In this document: positions 12,501 through 23,487 of the stretch, one piece after another
Layout: each line of letters starts with the position of its first letter
How positions within the stretch are numbered: the first letter of the stretch is position 1
Origin: Echinococcus granulosus
Taxonomy: Eukaryota > Platyhelminthes > Cestoda > Cyclophyllidea > Taeniidae
NCBI RefSeq assembly: GCF_000524195.1
Contig: NW_020170382.1
Span: forward strand, 915,661 to 979,660
Length of the DNA: 64,000 nt
Direction of reading: 5' to 3'
Made by a program: the position numbers and the translations under genes
The notes under the pieces: model-generated
What the model saw: only the letters and a program-made list of their open reading frames with translations
What the model was told of the DNA's origin: nothing
Databases searched by the model: none

Positions 12501-13810
12501 AGACGAAATGTCATGACATTGTGATCGATTTGTCTCAATATGCACCCTGCCCTATTAATAAGTAAGTCTTTTCATTTGATCAAAGCCTCTGCGCATAATT
12601 ACATTTCTACAGTTTGGATACCAGAAAGATAGCACCTTATAATCTGAAAGGAAAACCTTCTTCTCAGATCTCAAATTTTACTTTTTACTTTATGGAAAGC
12701 AAATGCTGAATTGCGTCTTTAGTGGTGTGCTGAGGGTCGCTTCAATAATTTCTATTCCCTTGTAATATTGAAACCTCCATCCTCCCCCTCCCCATGCATA
12801 GACGCATTTCTGTGCCAGCGGAGTTGCGACGGAAGGCCTCTGACGCACTCCTGCGACCTGAACAGGCGTGCACCTACGATGGGGAGTTGCCGCCCTTCAA
12901 GACACTCCTTAACAGGGCTATCCAGTCCTGTAGTGTTGATCTTCGCGGTGCAATCTGCTCTAACGTCCTCCTCATTGGCGAGTTCGCAGATATCGAAGGT
13001 GGACGATGAGATGTAGTTTCTAAAAACGTTCTGCTTATAATTTGACGAGGGATACAGGCTTTACTGTCAGTAACATCCAACTAGAAAATAGTTTAGCGTT
13101 AAAATCATGCATGACTAGGTATCTTCCGCAACAGTCTTTTGCATTAGTTTACTAATGACAGCGCGTGCGATTTGCAAAAATGGTTTTGGCAATTACCACA
13201 ATACACTGTAAATTTACTGAACTCTCAGGTCTATCTGTCAAGCTGCCGATTACTTTCAAACACTTTTCTACCGATAGCGTTGCGTAACTGGTAGTAAGAA
13301 GCATACAAAACGGGTGATTGATACAACATGGTGCCTCTGAATGTGGGCAACGCAAATGACCCTTTTTCACCGTCTTCAGTGCCGAGAGCATTTGGTTCTA
13401 CTTGAATTTACTCAGTAGTAAATGTAGGTTAGCAAATGAGAGCCTTCGAGCGTGGTAGTGCTGGTGGCAATCCCGTGTGAAAGTCTGCAGAAAAGCATCA
13501 CGCATCACCATGTGCTGTTTTTATTTCGACAGGTTTACGGGAACGGGTGAGCGAGGAGATGCGAACGCTTATGCCAGAGGGCGCAAGCCCACCCACCGTA
13601 CAGGTGGCGGGGAATGCTGCGGGGTCGGCGTATGAAGGTGCCTGCCTCCTCTCCACCGTGCTGCAGGGTCCACGGCCACCCCGTTGTCCCTGGTTTCGCT
13701 TCGTGGACGCAAAGGCTTGGTCATCGATGCGCCTCGAAACTGGCTGTAGCACATCCTTCTCAGGCACTCGCCTCCTCAGCCGTCTAAATAGAGACTGCCC
13801 TTGGCCCTAG
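9591..13810 (+). CDS. ACTR10: Actin-related protein, ARP10/ACTR10-like (dynactin pointed-end complex)
   Basis: Exons 9591-9651, 9723-9877, 9961-10056, 10131-10341, 11684-11826, 12479-12561, 12802-12998 and 13533-13810 (TAG) join in one frame of 407 codons plus stop; animal ACTR10 has about 417 residues. KVIIIDMGHYYVRAG corresponds to the first actin phosphate loop (VIDNGSG in actin). The fourth exon reads LPTRASALRPHFIDYFLGPI, like the LxxPxxxR..L..LF segment of ACTR10, then LVISLSADLEIIPLAEG where actin has its second phosphate loop. Later segments are STVALYGEEALCFLMKEM, IQSCSVDLR....NVLLIGEF (actin VDIRKDLYANTVLSGG) and AYEGACLLSTVLQ (actin WIGGSILASL). In animals ARP10 sits with ARP11/p62, p25 and p27 at the pointed end of the dynactin filament and helps dynein cargo transport. 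The DxG nucleotide-binding motifs are degenerate, as expected for ARP10 rather than for actin. The first exon is not found. The actin fold is near certain; ARP10 identity is the best fit. Confidence 0.72.
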
Positions 13811-15105
13811 ATCTACAAGCGCATGCAAGCATCCAGCCACGTACATCCTCGGACAAGCCTTTCCGCCAACACCACTACAACCACCTTGAGCCAACCTACT
13901 TTGTCAGCTGTCGTGACGACTATAGTACTAAAATCCGTACTTAGTAATGTTTTGGTTTGTATTTGTTGAGCAGTTTGTCCAAAACTCATGGTCAGTACAG
14001 ACGAAAGGTAGTAAATCGGCGGCATGAACTAGATTTACTGGCATGTGTGAAGGTGAGCAGGCGCTTGGAGCATGATATTTGAAATAACCTGTGTTGAGTG
14101 AGTTCATCTGTTTAACTACCGAAGTTACGTTGATCTCTTCAGTCAGCGCTCGGAATTGTATTAAAATCACTACACTTTACCCAACGTTGATAATGTTCCG
14201 AATTCAGAACTTAATAGGCAGAAAACCCGAGGAATTCCTCCAACTCAAGCCGGTACCTTCTTCACAAACGAGAAGATCCATTTTCGCCAGTCCACAGACA
14301 CGGCAAAAGTGGTAGGCATTGTTTTCAGATGACCGAAGCAGGCATCGAAGATCTGTCCGCTTTCTTGCTTGCCAATGAAACCGTCTCGCGTCCGGTGTTC
14401 CATCGCACTGCCCTCAACATTTATTTGAGCTACTCCATCATGACTCCCACGATAATAATCAGTGCACATCATCGGGATCCTCAATCATCACCGACACTAC
14501 TTGTATCTATCACGCTCGTAGGCCAAAACAGAATGCAGCAAAAACCTCCCTATCACCCTTCTATGCTGACTGGTTTCGATTCCACTTTGTTGGTATGAGA
14601 ATTCGGTTCAGTATCTTAAGCCGCCGGCTTTTCCCGGTAAAATTAACATCATAACATCACAGGACAGTGACAAAGTCAACAGTACTAAAGCCGACAGTGC
14701 CTTAGTCATACTAAACAAACAGAACCTAGCTCCAGAAAAATATAAGCGTTGTGATTACCACTGGTGCGCAGTTTTAATCAAACCGAAGAAGAGCACCAAC
14801 ATCGAATGATCAAACGCAGCGGACTGAAAATGAATGCTGCAAAGCAGACACTGCAAAAGGACCTCATGATTTCCATTTAGGTCCTTTAGCCCCATGACAA
14901 ATCATGACCAACACACAGTTCCATAACAGCCATGAAAAAAGTGGACAGGTTAAACATATTACACTACTCAAGCAATTTGTACAGAGGTGTGTCACACTGA
15001 ACACACACAAAAATGCAACTATGCAAAACCTCCGTCGCCTCGGAACGGGGTTGCAGTTATATACATGCACAGAGCGCATAGGCGATGTAAACACCACAAC
15101 ATCAA
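13811..15105. other. Intergenic region between convergent genes
   Basis: The ARP10 and FAR1-like genes point towards each other across this stretch. Several overlapping open frames at 14091-14598 on both strands (up to 89 codons) look partly protein-like, for example MTEAGIEDLSAFLLANETVS at 14329 just after a TTTTCAG. They have no consistent gene structure and no family I recognise. They may be a decayed repeat. AATAAA in the direction of the minus-strand gene is not close to its stop codon. Confidence 0.35.
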
Positions 15106-16108
15106 CTAATAGTTGAAGGGCAGGTACGTTTTACCTAGTTTCGAGTAAGGAAACGGGTTTTCGGAGGTCACCACTTCTGTGTTGATTGGACTCTCGCAGG
15201 AATCGCCCTTGATCATGGACTCACTGTAGGCCAGCATTGGTTGCTTTCCCCCACGCCAAGCTTCTGTTAGCTCTTTAAGGAAGGCTATACGATCACAAAA
15301 TGTCTCCTGGTCCGCAGAGCATACGAGATCTGCCAGTTGATTTGAAAGAGGTTCAAATTGGGACAGTCGGTAGTCGCCTTTTGGGTGAACTACCCAATCA
15401 GAAACAGGAGGAATTGGATCAAAGTCAAAATCGGCCTCGGTAGGATTTTGGTGCCGTGAGGACACCACCCTAGCTTGCCCATGACTGGCGCCGTCGGATT
15501 TTTGGAGCTTCCGCAAACGATACTTCATTTGTCGTACATCGTTCAGCGTACAGGGTTTCCCAAACTTACGTTCAATGTGTTCCTTCACGGTTAGATTGTC
15601 GGGTGCCGACTGTAGGAAATCGTTTATCTCAAGCTTCTCGTCTTCAGTTAAACGACGGTTTTCTGGGTAGGTTTCAGCAAGCTCTGTTGTAACAGGATGA
15701 TTGTGACGCATCACGAAGCCAATTATGTGTAGCTTTTTTCCCCTACATCCGATTCTCACGATACATGGGCAATTGATTTTTCTAGTTCTTTTAGGAGAAA
15801 AAACTGCAAGAAATGAAGGTGCCTACTTCTGCTGTTGGGTTTTGATGGAAAGACTCCGACCGTTCCCATAATGACAACAAGCATAAGTGATGGACTTGTA
15901 CACCAAGGTTTCATGTTCAGGTGCACTGTCAGGATAACGTATTGAGTTACGCTTGACCAGCAAGCATCCGGTAGCCTAGAAGAATGCAAGACTTGAGCTA
16001 CAATAAAACCTGCTGAAATGATACCAGAAGCCTTTCTAATTCCTCGAACGATGAAAACGTCCTGAGAGGCACATGTTCTTGAAAAACTACGGTTTGATCC
16101 GTAGTCAT
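15106..16108 (-). CDS. FAR1/ZSWIM3-like zinc-binding DNA-binding protein
   Basis: Three exons, 16108-16010, 15975-15827 and 15787-15106 (TAA), give a complete 309-residue protein. Introns are only 34 and 39 nt, both GT-AG, and the phases fit. Residues about 18-130 form a FAR1-type (WRKY-GCM1 superfamily) domain. It starts with FSSFEELERLLVSFQQ, continues with a strand containing the zinc ligands YACCHYGNG, then RKINCPCIVRIGC, and ends in the ligand pair FVMRHNHPV. Next comes a helical segment (YPENRRLTEDEKLEINDFL...) of the kind seen in ZSWIM1/ZSWIM3 proteins, then an acidic, Pro-rich tail. No RNase H-like MULE transposase core and no SWIM finger are present, so this is likely a domesticated or truncated transposase N-terminus acting in the nucleus. 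The start is the first in-frame ATG; a three-codon upstream frame overlaps it. An alternative acceptor at 15804 would break the frame. Confidence 0.72.
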
Positions 16109-16943
16109 GTCTCCATCTACATTTATTTTGCAAAGTAAAATAATGGACAGCTACCAGTATCAACTTCGGGAACCTCATTAACTAGTGGGTTCGATTGGAG
16201 CGCATCAGCTTTTCCATAATTTACAAGCCCGTCTGCGCCAACATGAGTATGGAGCATATAATAGCGAGCAATACGAAGAGTACCATAACTGTGACATATA
16301 TTTATGAAAGACGGACAATCATCAGATCTCAAGAAATGAAATATAGAAATAACATACTTTTGACAGCCACATACATATTGAATGTATTTGTACACGAATA
16401 TATTCCGATTAGCTACATCATCAGCCAAACGAATACTTCTCTTAATGGTATATTGTACACCACAGGCCTGGAAACTAGATTAAAATACGACGAACCACTT
16501 CAAATTCCTTCATTTTATTCTTTAGTTCCTCGTAAGATGCAAAATAGTAGGGTTCTAGCGTATGCGCAAAACAGTCACTAGTATCCATCTCGCCGAGAGG
16601 ACTACTTCAAATTGAGTGGGTCAAATGTCAAATTAAACAAAGTCCGGAATGAATTGATTTTTACTGCATTATTTTGCTCCCTTAAAATTTTGTTAAGTAA
16701 ACAATACCCTTTTTTGATAATTTTTAATTCAAGTTAAGTCTACAAAGAGCGTTAAGTAGCGCCTATTCCGGGGAGCCATACGACTTTAAGATCAAGCATT
16801 TCCCGCCTCATACTTTGAGTAGGCAGGTAAGATATTAGTGTTTGCCTTACTTACAACAATTGTTTCTTTTACCTAGACATGGATGTAGACGCCTCTGACC
16901 ACCCATTATTCCTGATGGATTTTGCTTCGAGGGTCAGTGTACC
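16109..16943. other. Upstream region of the FAR1-like gene
   Basis: This is the probable promoter side of the minus-strand FAR1-like gene. It is A+T-rich. The 128-codon frame at 16195-16581 starts at TTG, has biased Ile/Thr/Tyr composition and looks like chance. No TATA box close to 16108 is convincing. Confidence 0.4.
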
Positions 16944-17232
16944 CCGTAACGCTCCAGATCGTCGCTGAATTCGTAACAAACGCATATTGCTGACCNNNNN
17001 NNNNNNNNNNNNNNNNNNNNNNNNNNNNNNNNNNNNNNNNNNNNNNNNNNNNNNNNNNNNNNNNNNNNNNNNNNNNNNNNNNNNNNNNNNNNNNNATTCA
17101 GCACGGAGAAGGTGCCTGAGCTATTGGCATGGCCCAAAAGGCCAGCCCACCCAGCGAGGTACAAGGAGGCTAATTCAAAGTTCAAAAGTGGCGCCTCATC
17201 AGAACCGAGGGATAAACCACTATCGTATTACA
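16944..17232 (+). repeat. Copy of the dispersed 190-bp repeat, split by an assembly gap
   Basis: Left of the gap, GTAACGCTCCAGA and GCATATTGCTGACC match the left half of the repeat at 18794-18981. Right of the gap, ATTGGCATGGCCCAAAAGGC and a later ACCGAGGGATAAACCA...TATTAC match its right half. The gap therefore falls inside the copy. Confidence 0.6.
16996..17095. other. Assembly gap (100 N)
   Basis: A run of exactly 100 N, probably a gap of unknown true size. The flanks are two halves of one repeat copy, so repeat collapse is a likely cause. Confidence 0.98.
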
Positions 17233-17761
17233 TGATGCCATGGTGCGAGGACCATCTCCAGATAGGATATAGCGAGTGCAGTGACTGAGTTGTTCGCTCA
17301 GTTTTACGCACAAATAATTACGATGTTAAATCAGCATGCATTAGCTTACCCATAAATCGATAATGCAGGGTTTGGTTCTTAGAATTTTTTTAATAAACCT
17401 CTTACCTGATATGTTGTGGGCTTTAAGATACTAAGGCTTATGTTTTCGGTTCATTTGTTTCTTGAATTTCTGACTCCGTAGGATGATTACAATTTTACTG
17501 TTGCCCTTTTCGTTGTGTATGGAGTTAAATGCTAAAAGTATTTACTAATAATTGGAATTAGTAGGTTTTAATGTTCGAAGTTTTTAGCTGCCCTTTCTCA
17601 GTGAGTAATAGAAGGTTAATGGACTGAAATAATCAAATTTATTCGAGATTGTCATTAACTTTACTCATTCAAATGTGGGCGTGGTGACAACTGGATTTCT
17701 CTTGATTTTACCCAGTGTAGGTACAGGTGATTAGTTATATATCTTTCTGTATTGCAAGAAT

Positions 17762-17773
17762 TATAAAATATAA
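17762..17773 (+). promoter_or_regulatory. TATA box-like sequence
   Basis: TATAAAATATAA lies 98 bases upstream of ATG 17871. The spacing suits transcription starting around 17790 and a leader of about 80 nt for the small gene that follows. The region is A+T-rich, so a chance match is possible. Confidence 0.4.
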
Positions 17774-17870
17774 CTTGTAAATAGCAAAATGTACAAACAA
17801 ATTTTGTTCTTAAAATTGGGCCTTCTAAAAAATGTCTTTGTTATAATTGCCACCATGCTTTACATCCAAA

Positions 17871-18158
17871 ATGACTTCTTACTTCCCTAGTTACGTGGTT
17901 CTCGTCCTTTTAAGTTTTTATGGTTCAAAATCCTACTTCGTATTTGAGACCCCTTACTCGTTTTGCTTGTTGGAACGCCTACAAATGGATAGTATGGATG
18001 CGACCTATTTTCAGATTGACGTTAATGAAACGGTAGTAGTTACTGACGGCAGTCTTGAGTCTTTGCAACTATCGAGAAGCGGGTATACCTTTAAGTGCAC
18101 CTTTCAGTATCTTGGGTTTCGGGAAGCCAGCAGACCGTATGTTTTGTGCTGCCGATGA
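17871..18158 (+). CDS. Putative small secreted protein, 95 aa
   Basis: A single uninterrupted frame of 95 codons. The N-terminus MTSYFPSYVVLVLLSFYGSK looks like a signal peptide with a hydrophobic core and small residues before a likely cleavage site. The mature part has four cysteines (Cys32, Cys74 and a C-terminal CCR), an N-glycosylation sequon NET, and regular beta-like spacing (YFQIDVNETVVVTDGSLESL). FVFETPYSFCLLERL after the signal recalls the start of the GOLD domain of p24/TMED proteins (F-E-L-P....C), but the membrane segment of that family is missing; this is only a weak resemblance. A TATA-like box lies upstream and AATAAA 16 bases after the stop. The stronger Kozak context belongs to an overlapping out-of-frame ATG at 17855. 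It may also be the first or last exon of a longer gene. Confidence 0.5.
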   Translation: MTSYFPSYVVLVLLSFYGSKSYFVFETPYSFCLLERLQMDSMDATYFQIDVNETVVVTDGSLESLQLSRSGYTFKCTFQYLGFREASRPYVLCCR

Positions 18159-18793
18159 ACCTAAGACTATGCAAATAAAATGGTATTCTGAGCAACGAGT
18201 AGTTCGTTTGTACTTGCAACTGTGCATAAAACGAATATTTTGACGTCTTGTTCTCCATTTCCTCTCTTAAGTAATCATATTTGTTGGCTAAAACGCAATC
18301 ATTGTGGGATCCTGACCTTCACCACTTTGCTCACTTTAAAATTTCTGCAGTTTGAAATCACTTCTTCATGCTTTTTTGAAGGCATTCTATTATGCATTAA
18401 AGCTGTCAGTCTTGTTTACTGTCTTTTGTCAGTAGTATATTGCGTTCACGCCTTTAAAACATCCCAGTTTTTTAATGCCTTTTGAGACTGACAATGCGCT
18501 TTTATCATCAACGAAATTTATCACTTATTTTTGTTGATATTAAGGAAATTCTAAAAATCTTCTTAGCCTTCTATGATGTCACGATTTTGCGTACTCTGTC
18601 ACAGTTTCATAAAGATGTTGAACCCATATTAGTCTCCAATTTCAAAACATCCAAATAAAAATACTTATTACGAAACAAATCGTTCTCTGTTTACTGCATT
18701 AAACACCTTTTTATTCCCTGCACGCCCCAAATTTTCGCGGGAGGGCTCAATGTGTACTGAGAGCAAACACATCCAGCCAACTAAGACTGTGTA
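18159..18793. other. Gene-free A+T-rich stretch
   Basis: It holds a hydrophobic 87-codon frame at 18222-18485 that looks like chance composition, a second AATAAA at about 18654, and nothing else I can support. Confidence 0.4.
18174..18179 (+). terminator. Poly(A) signal AATAAA
   Basis: A canonical AATAAA sits 16 bases downstream of the TGA of the small secreted-protein frame. A second copy follows far downstream at about 18654. Confidence 0.45.
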
Positions 18794-19848
18794 ACGCTCA
18801 GAGACCTCCCTAAAGGCGAAAGAAGTCATAATCCAAGGCAGCATATGTATTGCTGACGTACAGAAGGGCTCGGGGTCACTGGCATGGCCCGGAGGCCAGC
18901 CCGCCCACCAAAAATGTCATGGTGGGGGCCTAAGTGGTCCGTCTCTAGAACTAGGAGTTAAAAAACATTTAAAGTATTACGAAACTCCTCTTCTCTTTTA
19001 AGCGCTGACCATCATAGTGTAGTTGGTACTGTCAGAGAAGCACCCGCAAGCCATCCATGTCAGTCATGGAACAGGCGTACAACTGAGATATTTGACCGCC
19101 ACGTCACTGATTCCTCTTGACAATTCCACTTGCTCTGGAGTTTTGTCCTGTTTGATAACTGGATTTAGGGAAGGGAATTGTGCTGGCCATCTCAAATGTC
19201 CATCGTTAGTTGTAAGAACACTAGCCTTAAAGCAGGATCATAAAACAAAGTGCAGTATTGAAAATGGTGTCTTGGGGATAAGGTTTCGCGTCTGTTCCCC
19301 GTCTCTACGTTGCTCTCACCTCAGTGCTGGCCAACTACATCTATCTGGGTTCCATCCGTCTAGTAGAAAAGTAGAGGAGATATAGCGATTTCACTTCACT
19401 GACATCTGTAAAAAATATTTGGAAATGGCTCACGACCATGAATAGTGTCAATGCAGTTGTTGATATCTTTTTTGAAGATTACAGGACTCAGATAGTTGCC
19501 GGAGATTAACGTCCTTTGCAGCCTTTTGTTGCGGGTCGTCACCACCTCTCCCATCCATGATATATGCACTTCTTCCACCTCCCTCCCTCCCTCCCCCCTA
19601 ATGTTTATCACTCAGCAGTAGAAATAATGATTGATGTCCTTTGGGACTGAATTCGCTTTCTACTGCCGCCAATGTGGTGCCCCGAGACCTACCTGAAGGC
19701 GAAGGAAGATCTAATACTCGACATTTAGTAGGGGCTTGGGGCTACTGGCATGGCCCGGAGGTCAGCCTATCTGGCGAAAGCACAATGACGGCGGCGAAAG
19801 TAACCCCCTTTACCAAAACCAAGTGCTAAAAATCCAACGCATAACATT
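18794..19848 (+). mobile_element. TRIM-like element with direct terminal repeats, copy 1
   Basis: Related repeats at 18794-18981 and 19678-19848 lie in the same orientation around a non-coding interior of about 700 bp. Both contain the core GGCATGGCCCGGAGG, a preceding GAGACCT.CCT.AAGGCGAA and a following PuA-rich tail ending near a TA(T/A)AC block. The right copy lacks about 20 bases (the TATGTATTGCTGACG part). The interior aligns in order with that of the element at 26909-27917 (GGGAA.TTG.GCTGGCCATC, ATCTATCTGGGTTC, TGG.TCACG.CCA). No protease, reverse transcriptase or integrase frame is present. Size, direct repeats and lack of coding capacity match a terminal-repeat retrotransposon in miniature. 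Exact ends and target duplications cannot be set by eye. Confidence 0.55.
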
Positions 19849-21928
19849 TGTGCCAATTCCACAAATTACTAAATACCTTGAAAACATGGAACTAGAAGCT
19901 AAGTTGGTGTTTTTTTATTTGTTCCTAAGAATCCTTAGGCTCTTGCATTACTACGAGACATTGTTATGGCGTATGGGTTCAGTATACAATATGCTTGTAT
20001 CATATGGGTACATTTTAATAGGTAAATGATGCTAGATAGACCTAATTTGTGCTTTAAACTAGACAAAATTTCTTCATAAAATTCAAAGCTTATTATCCTA
20101 ATGCACTAATCTAGCCAAAGTGTGCTCAAATTATCTTGAGCAGGATGTGCTCGTAACTGAGAATGACGGGGTTAAGTTCTAACCATCGCGAGATCTGCTA
20201 TTCCGTCAATCATGTCACTAATAGAAGCATGAAATTACGCAAATTAGATAGGAGGCAATTCCGTGTTTCGCGAAAAATAACACAAAACAAGCTCAACTCC
20301 TTCTGTTCCTGGGAGCAGGTAGAGCACACAGAGAAGGAGTGAAGAGGAGAAGAGGATGATTGATGGGACTCATGTCTGTTCTCCACCCCACTTTCCGTCT
20401 GTCTGTCCTCATCGCCGTGTGCACTTGCATGCACACATCCACCCATACATGCTTGACAGCCTGCTCAAGCCTTTTAATTTCACGGTGACCTGTCCATCTG
20501 TGTCCCCTCTCCACCCGACCATCCATCCATCCATCTCGCTCTGTCTCTTGTCTGTCCGCCTGTCCACTCTAATTCATTCATCTCGTTCGCTATCTCACCA
20601 GTTCACTCTTCCTCTAATGCTCCTGCCTGAGCTGCCAATTCAACATGTCAATCTGTAAGCACGTAGGAGTCACAGCTCCTCAGTCCTCTCTCCCCCTCCC
20701 CCTTCCATGTACCCCCCCTGTTCCCTCCTCCTGCGTCTGCTAAAACGACAACTCGTACAGCGTTTCACCATTAGCAGTAGTAGACAAGAGACGAGTAGGA
20801 GGTTGTGCATTCATGGACGCACGCAATCGTATGCTCCTCGCCCCGATTGACAGCCTCTATTTTCAGCCTGACAGATTTATTCACTTTCTCTCCCTCCCTC
20901 TCCACTACAAAAGGTTCACTCTGGTGAGCGAGATCCCCATCAATCGACTTGTGAATTTCCCACTTTTTATTGTGCTGATTTAGTGTTGAAAGTTTTTGAA
21001 GTGAGTGAAATTTAGTGAAATGGCGACAGCATCATGTGCCTATTTGAATAGAAACCAGAAAACAAACGAAACCGGTTTTTCTTTGTTAACGAGAGGGCGC
21101 TTAATGCATTGGCAGTTAATAATGAGGTCTAATGAACCATAAATTCTCATAATCCCCTTATTCTGTTACATCGAACATTTTCCCACCCCCTGCATCTGAA
21201 AAACTTATGCGCTCACCAAGTTTTTAAGGTAACAGTATTTACAGGTTCGGAATATCTTTAGTCTCTAACATATCCATTTCCACGCTGGTGGTGTGAAGCT
21301 GTACCTGTGTCACCTGTGCTACTGGTCACCCGATCCTTCTGGATACTACACTGAAACATTACTGAAGGGTGCCACCTTCGGTGAACGGTTGAATCGGCGA
21401 GAATCCCGGTATTGGGGATTGGCCAAACTTTGTTGGACCGCAGCGATCACCCTATACAAGAGGATTGATTCCGTCCCTAGAAAACTATCTACAGTGATGC
21501 AGTGATCATGACCTAGGGGTAAAATACACTTTTCCGATATTAATTTTGCGTAAGATGTAACGAAAAAAGTGGATTACAATGGCGGTGTGTCCCTTACTTT
21601 GATCATTTCCACACTGTAAGGCCCTGTTCATGCCTCCGACGCAAGCAATCTCCCAGACCTTGTTATATGACCCTTTTTCAGGGTCTGTTTTCCTTGTACT
21701 AGCATCTTCCCCCCTTCCCCAAACAGGGCTAAAGCCCAGATCCAGTGACAACGCCAAGAAAGATGTGTGACGTAGTAGATAAGTATCTTCACATTACAAG
21801 AGAATCCAGTGGCTGGCCCAGCTGGCTAGCAGGTTTTATCTTATATCACCGGATGCGTTTTGGTGGCTGACGCGAAAGGTCGACCGAAGGGAGCCCGGGG
21901 GAGGACATTCAAAAGAGGAGAGGGGCTA
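19849..21928. other. Non-coding stretch with pyrimidine-rich tract
   Basis: 20350-20720 is strongly pyrimidine-rich on the plus strand, with an ATCC run at about 20519-20535; the frames there on both strands are shadows of that composition. A possible short exon at 20867-20923 (acceptor TTTTCAG, donor GTGAGC, reading PDRFIHFLSLPLHYKRFTL) is weakly supported. A 70-codon frame at 21293-21505 reads LYLCHLCYWSPDPSGYY early on but has no context. Confidence 0.35.
20519..20535. repeat. (ATCC)n microsatellite
   Basis: Four tandem ATCC units inside a longer CT-rich tract. Confidence 0.8.
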
Positions 21929-22120
21929 TGTAATACGTTGGTTGTTTGTTCAACTCTCGGTTTTGGTAATGGGCCACTTAGGTGCTCTGCTATTGTACGC
22001 CCGCCGAGGAACCCAGTTGCCAGGCCATACCAGTAGCTCGATCCCTTCTCCATGTCAGCAAACATGCTCGGCTCCAAGTAATATATCCTCTTTCTACTTC
22101 AGGGAAGCCTAAGCTCTCTG
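21929..22120 (-). repeat. Dispersed 190-bp repeat, single copy, antisense
   Basis: The reverse complement reads CCTGAAGTAGAAAGAGGATA, then GAGCTACTGGTATGGCCTGG, then ACCAAAACCGAGAGTTGAAC and TATTAC, in the same order as the terminal repeats at 18794 and 19678. The similarity seems to run on for about 25 bases (CTCCTCTTTTGAA), as it does inward of the left repeats of the two elements. Confidence 0.6.
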
Positions 22121-23299
22121 CATCTTAAGTAATGTGCGTATGTAGTAAAGCTATTTCCAGGTGTTATGCCTTCTGGGATAACTTGAATCCTGCTTAAAGC
22201 TAGGTAATTCGATGTCCCAACAATGTCATATTGTACCAATCGTGATGAATGTTCTCTCCTACTCGGTAAAACATCTCTTAAAGCAGCTTTATTGTGTTCT
22301 TTTGAAACATATGATTCTTTAACAGGTTATGGGATTTATCAAGTGTAGTCAACACTTTGGACGTGCTTTGAAAACAAATGTAACGATATCGAGCACAGTA
22401 GTTTATTTCGTTTGGCAGTAGAGGATTCAGGCTTAAGCTACGTGTTTGCCCATAAGTTGGAATTCAGGGTTTCATATCAAGTGGACATTAATAAACTCTT
22501 TTCTCTGTGCTTCGAAAAGTGAGTTTGGGATGCCGAAATCCTTTGCTTCACCTCACTCTCTCTCTCTCACCCACATGATGTGGGCTTGCCTTATTTGCAC
22601 GGCACAGAGATTACACTGCTGCTGGTTGAAAGCACACACACACACACAAGCATAACCCTTCACAGGAAACGCCTGTTGAGGGTGTGTGTGTATGCGGCTT
22701 CACGGGTGGCCACTGCCAGAAGCCATTAGGTATTCACGAGGTGAGGAAGCAGCTCGCCCCCTTCTCTTCCCTCCCCTAGCCGCTTTCCCATATCACAGTT
22801 TGTGCTTAATTGTACATTCAGGTGGGCGTCAATGGAAAAAAAAGGCCGGGTCGCTTTCATTTATCCTACTGGCCTGTGTGACTTTGAGCGGGAGATGTTA
22901 ATGGCTAGTCTACAAGTGAGGGGGTTAGGCCGCCACCTACACTGCCGCCTCCGCTGATGCTGCCGCCATCTATTGGTGTGTGCCAGAGAGAAGAAGCCTT
23001 TGATAGAATTAATCAAAGTCATTTAATGTTTGGAAGCGTACACACAAGTCCTCTTACATTCTTCGCTACGGCAACTACCATGGGGTAAAAGTATACTAGA
23101 AATGTGCGATAGCTTATGTTGTTTCTGTTTGTTTTCAAATGTCATTCTTCATTCTCCATAGGTCTTATGCAAGTATTGATTCGATTTAAGCTCCGACACA
23201 GAGATTAAGTCGGTTAGTTAGGGACAAAAGCTTCACCACTCAACAATAGTCAAACTTGGTGCTGAATGTGATGCACTTTGTCTGGTCCCAATACAAAAG
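22121..23299. other. Non-coding stretch with CA repeat
   Basis: Contains a short (CA)n at 22632-22649 and a TG-rich mirror at about 22681-22692. No exon with matched splice sites was seen. Confidence 0.4.
22632..22649. repeat. (CA)n microsatellite
   Basis: About eight CA units following AG; followed 30 bases later by a short GT run. Confidence 0.75.
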
Positions 23300-23487
23300 C
23301 TGCAAATTTTATCTATCCAAGGACTCTTGATTATGATAACGGGCAACTTTGGGGCTTCGTTACTGTTCCTTGTCAGGCGACCTGATATCCGGGTCATGCC
23401 AGAAGCCCCTACCCCTTCTTTAAGTCGACACTACATATTCTGATCAAGTAGTATGTCTTCTTTCATCTTCAAGAAAGTCTCAGAACA
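23300..23487 (-). repeat. Dispersed 190-bp repeat, diverged antisense copy
   Basis: The reverse complement reads CTTTCTTGAAGATGAAAGAA, AGAATATGTAGTGTCGAC, then GGGGCTTCTGGCATGACCCG in the family order. The right end is weakly conserved. Confidence 0.5.

Noticed and set aside
13498..13767. Minus-strand frames opposite the last ARP10 exon
   Set aside because: Shadows of a G+C-rich exon whose plus frame ends the actin fold correctly.
16195..16581. 128-codon plus-strand frame
   Set aside because: TTG start, Ile/Thr/Tyr-biased, no splice or poly(A) context.
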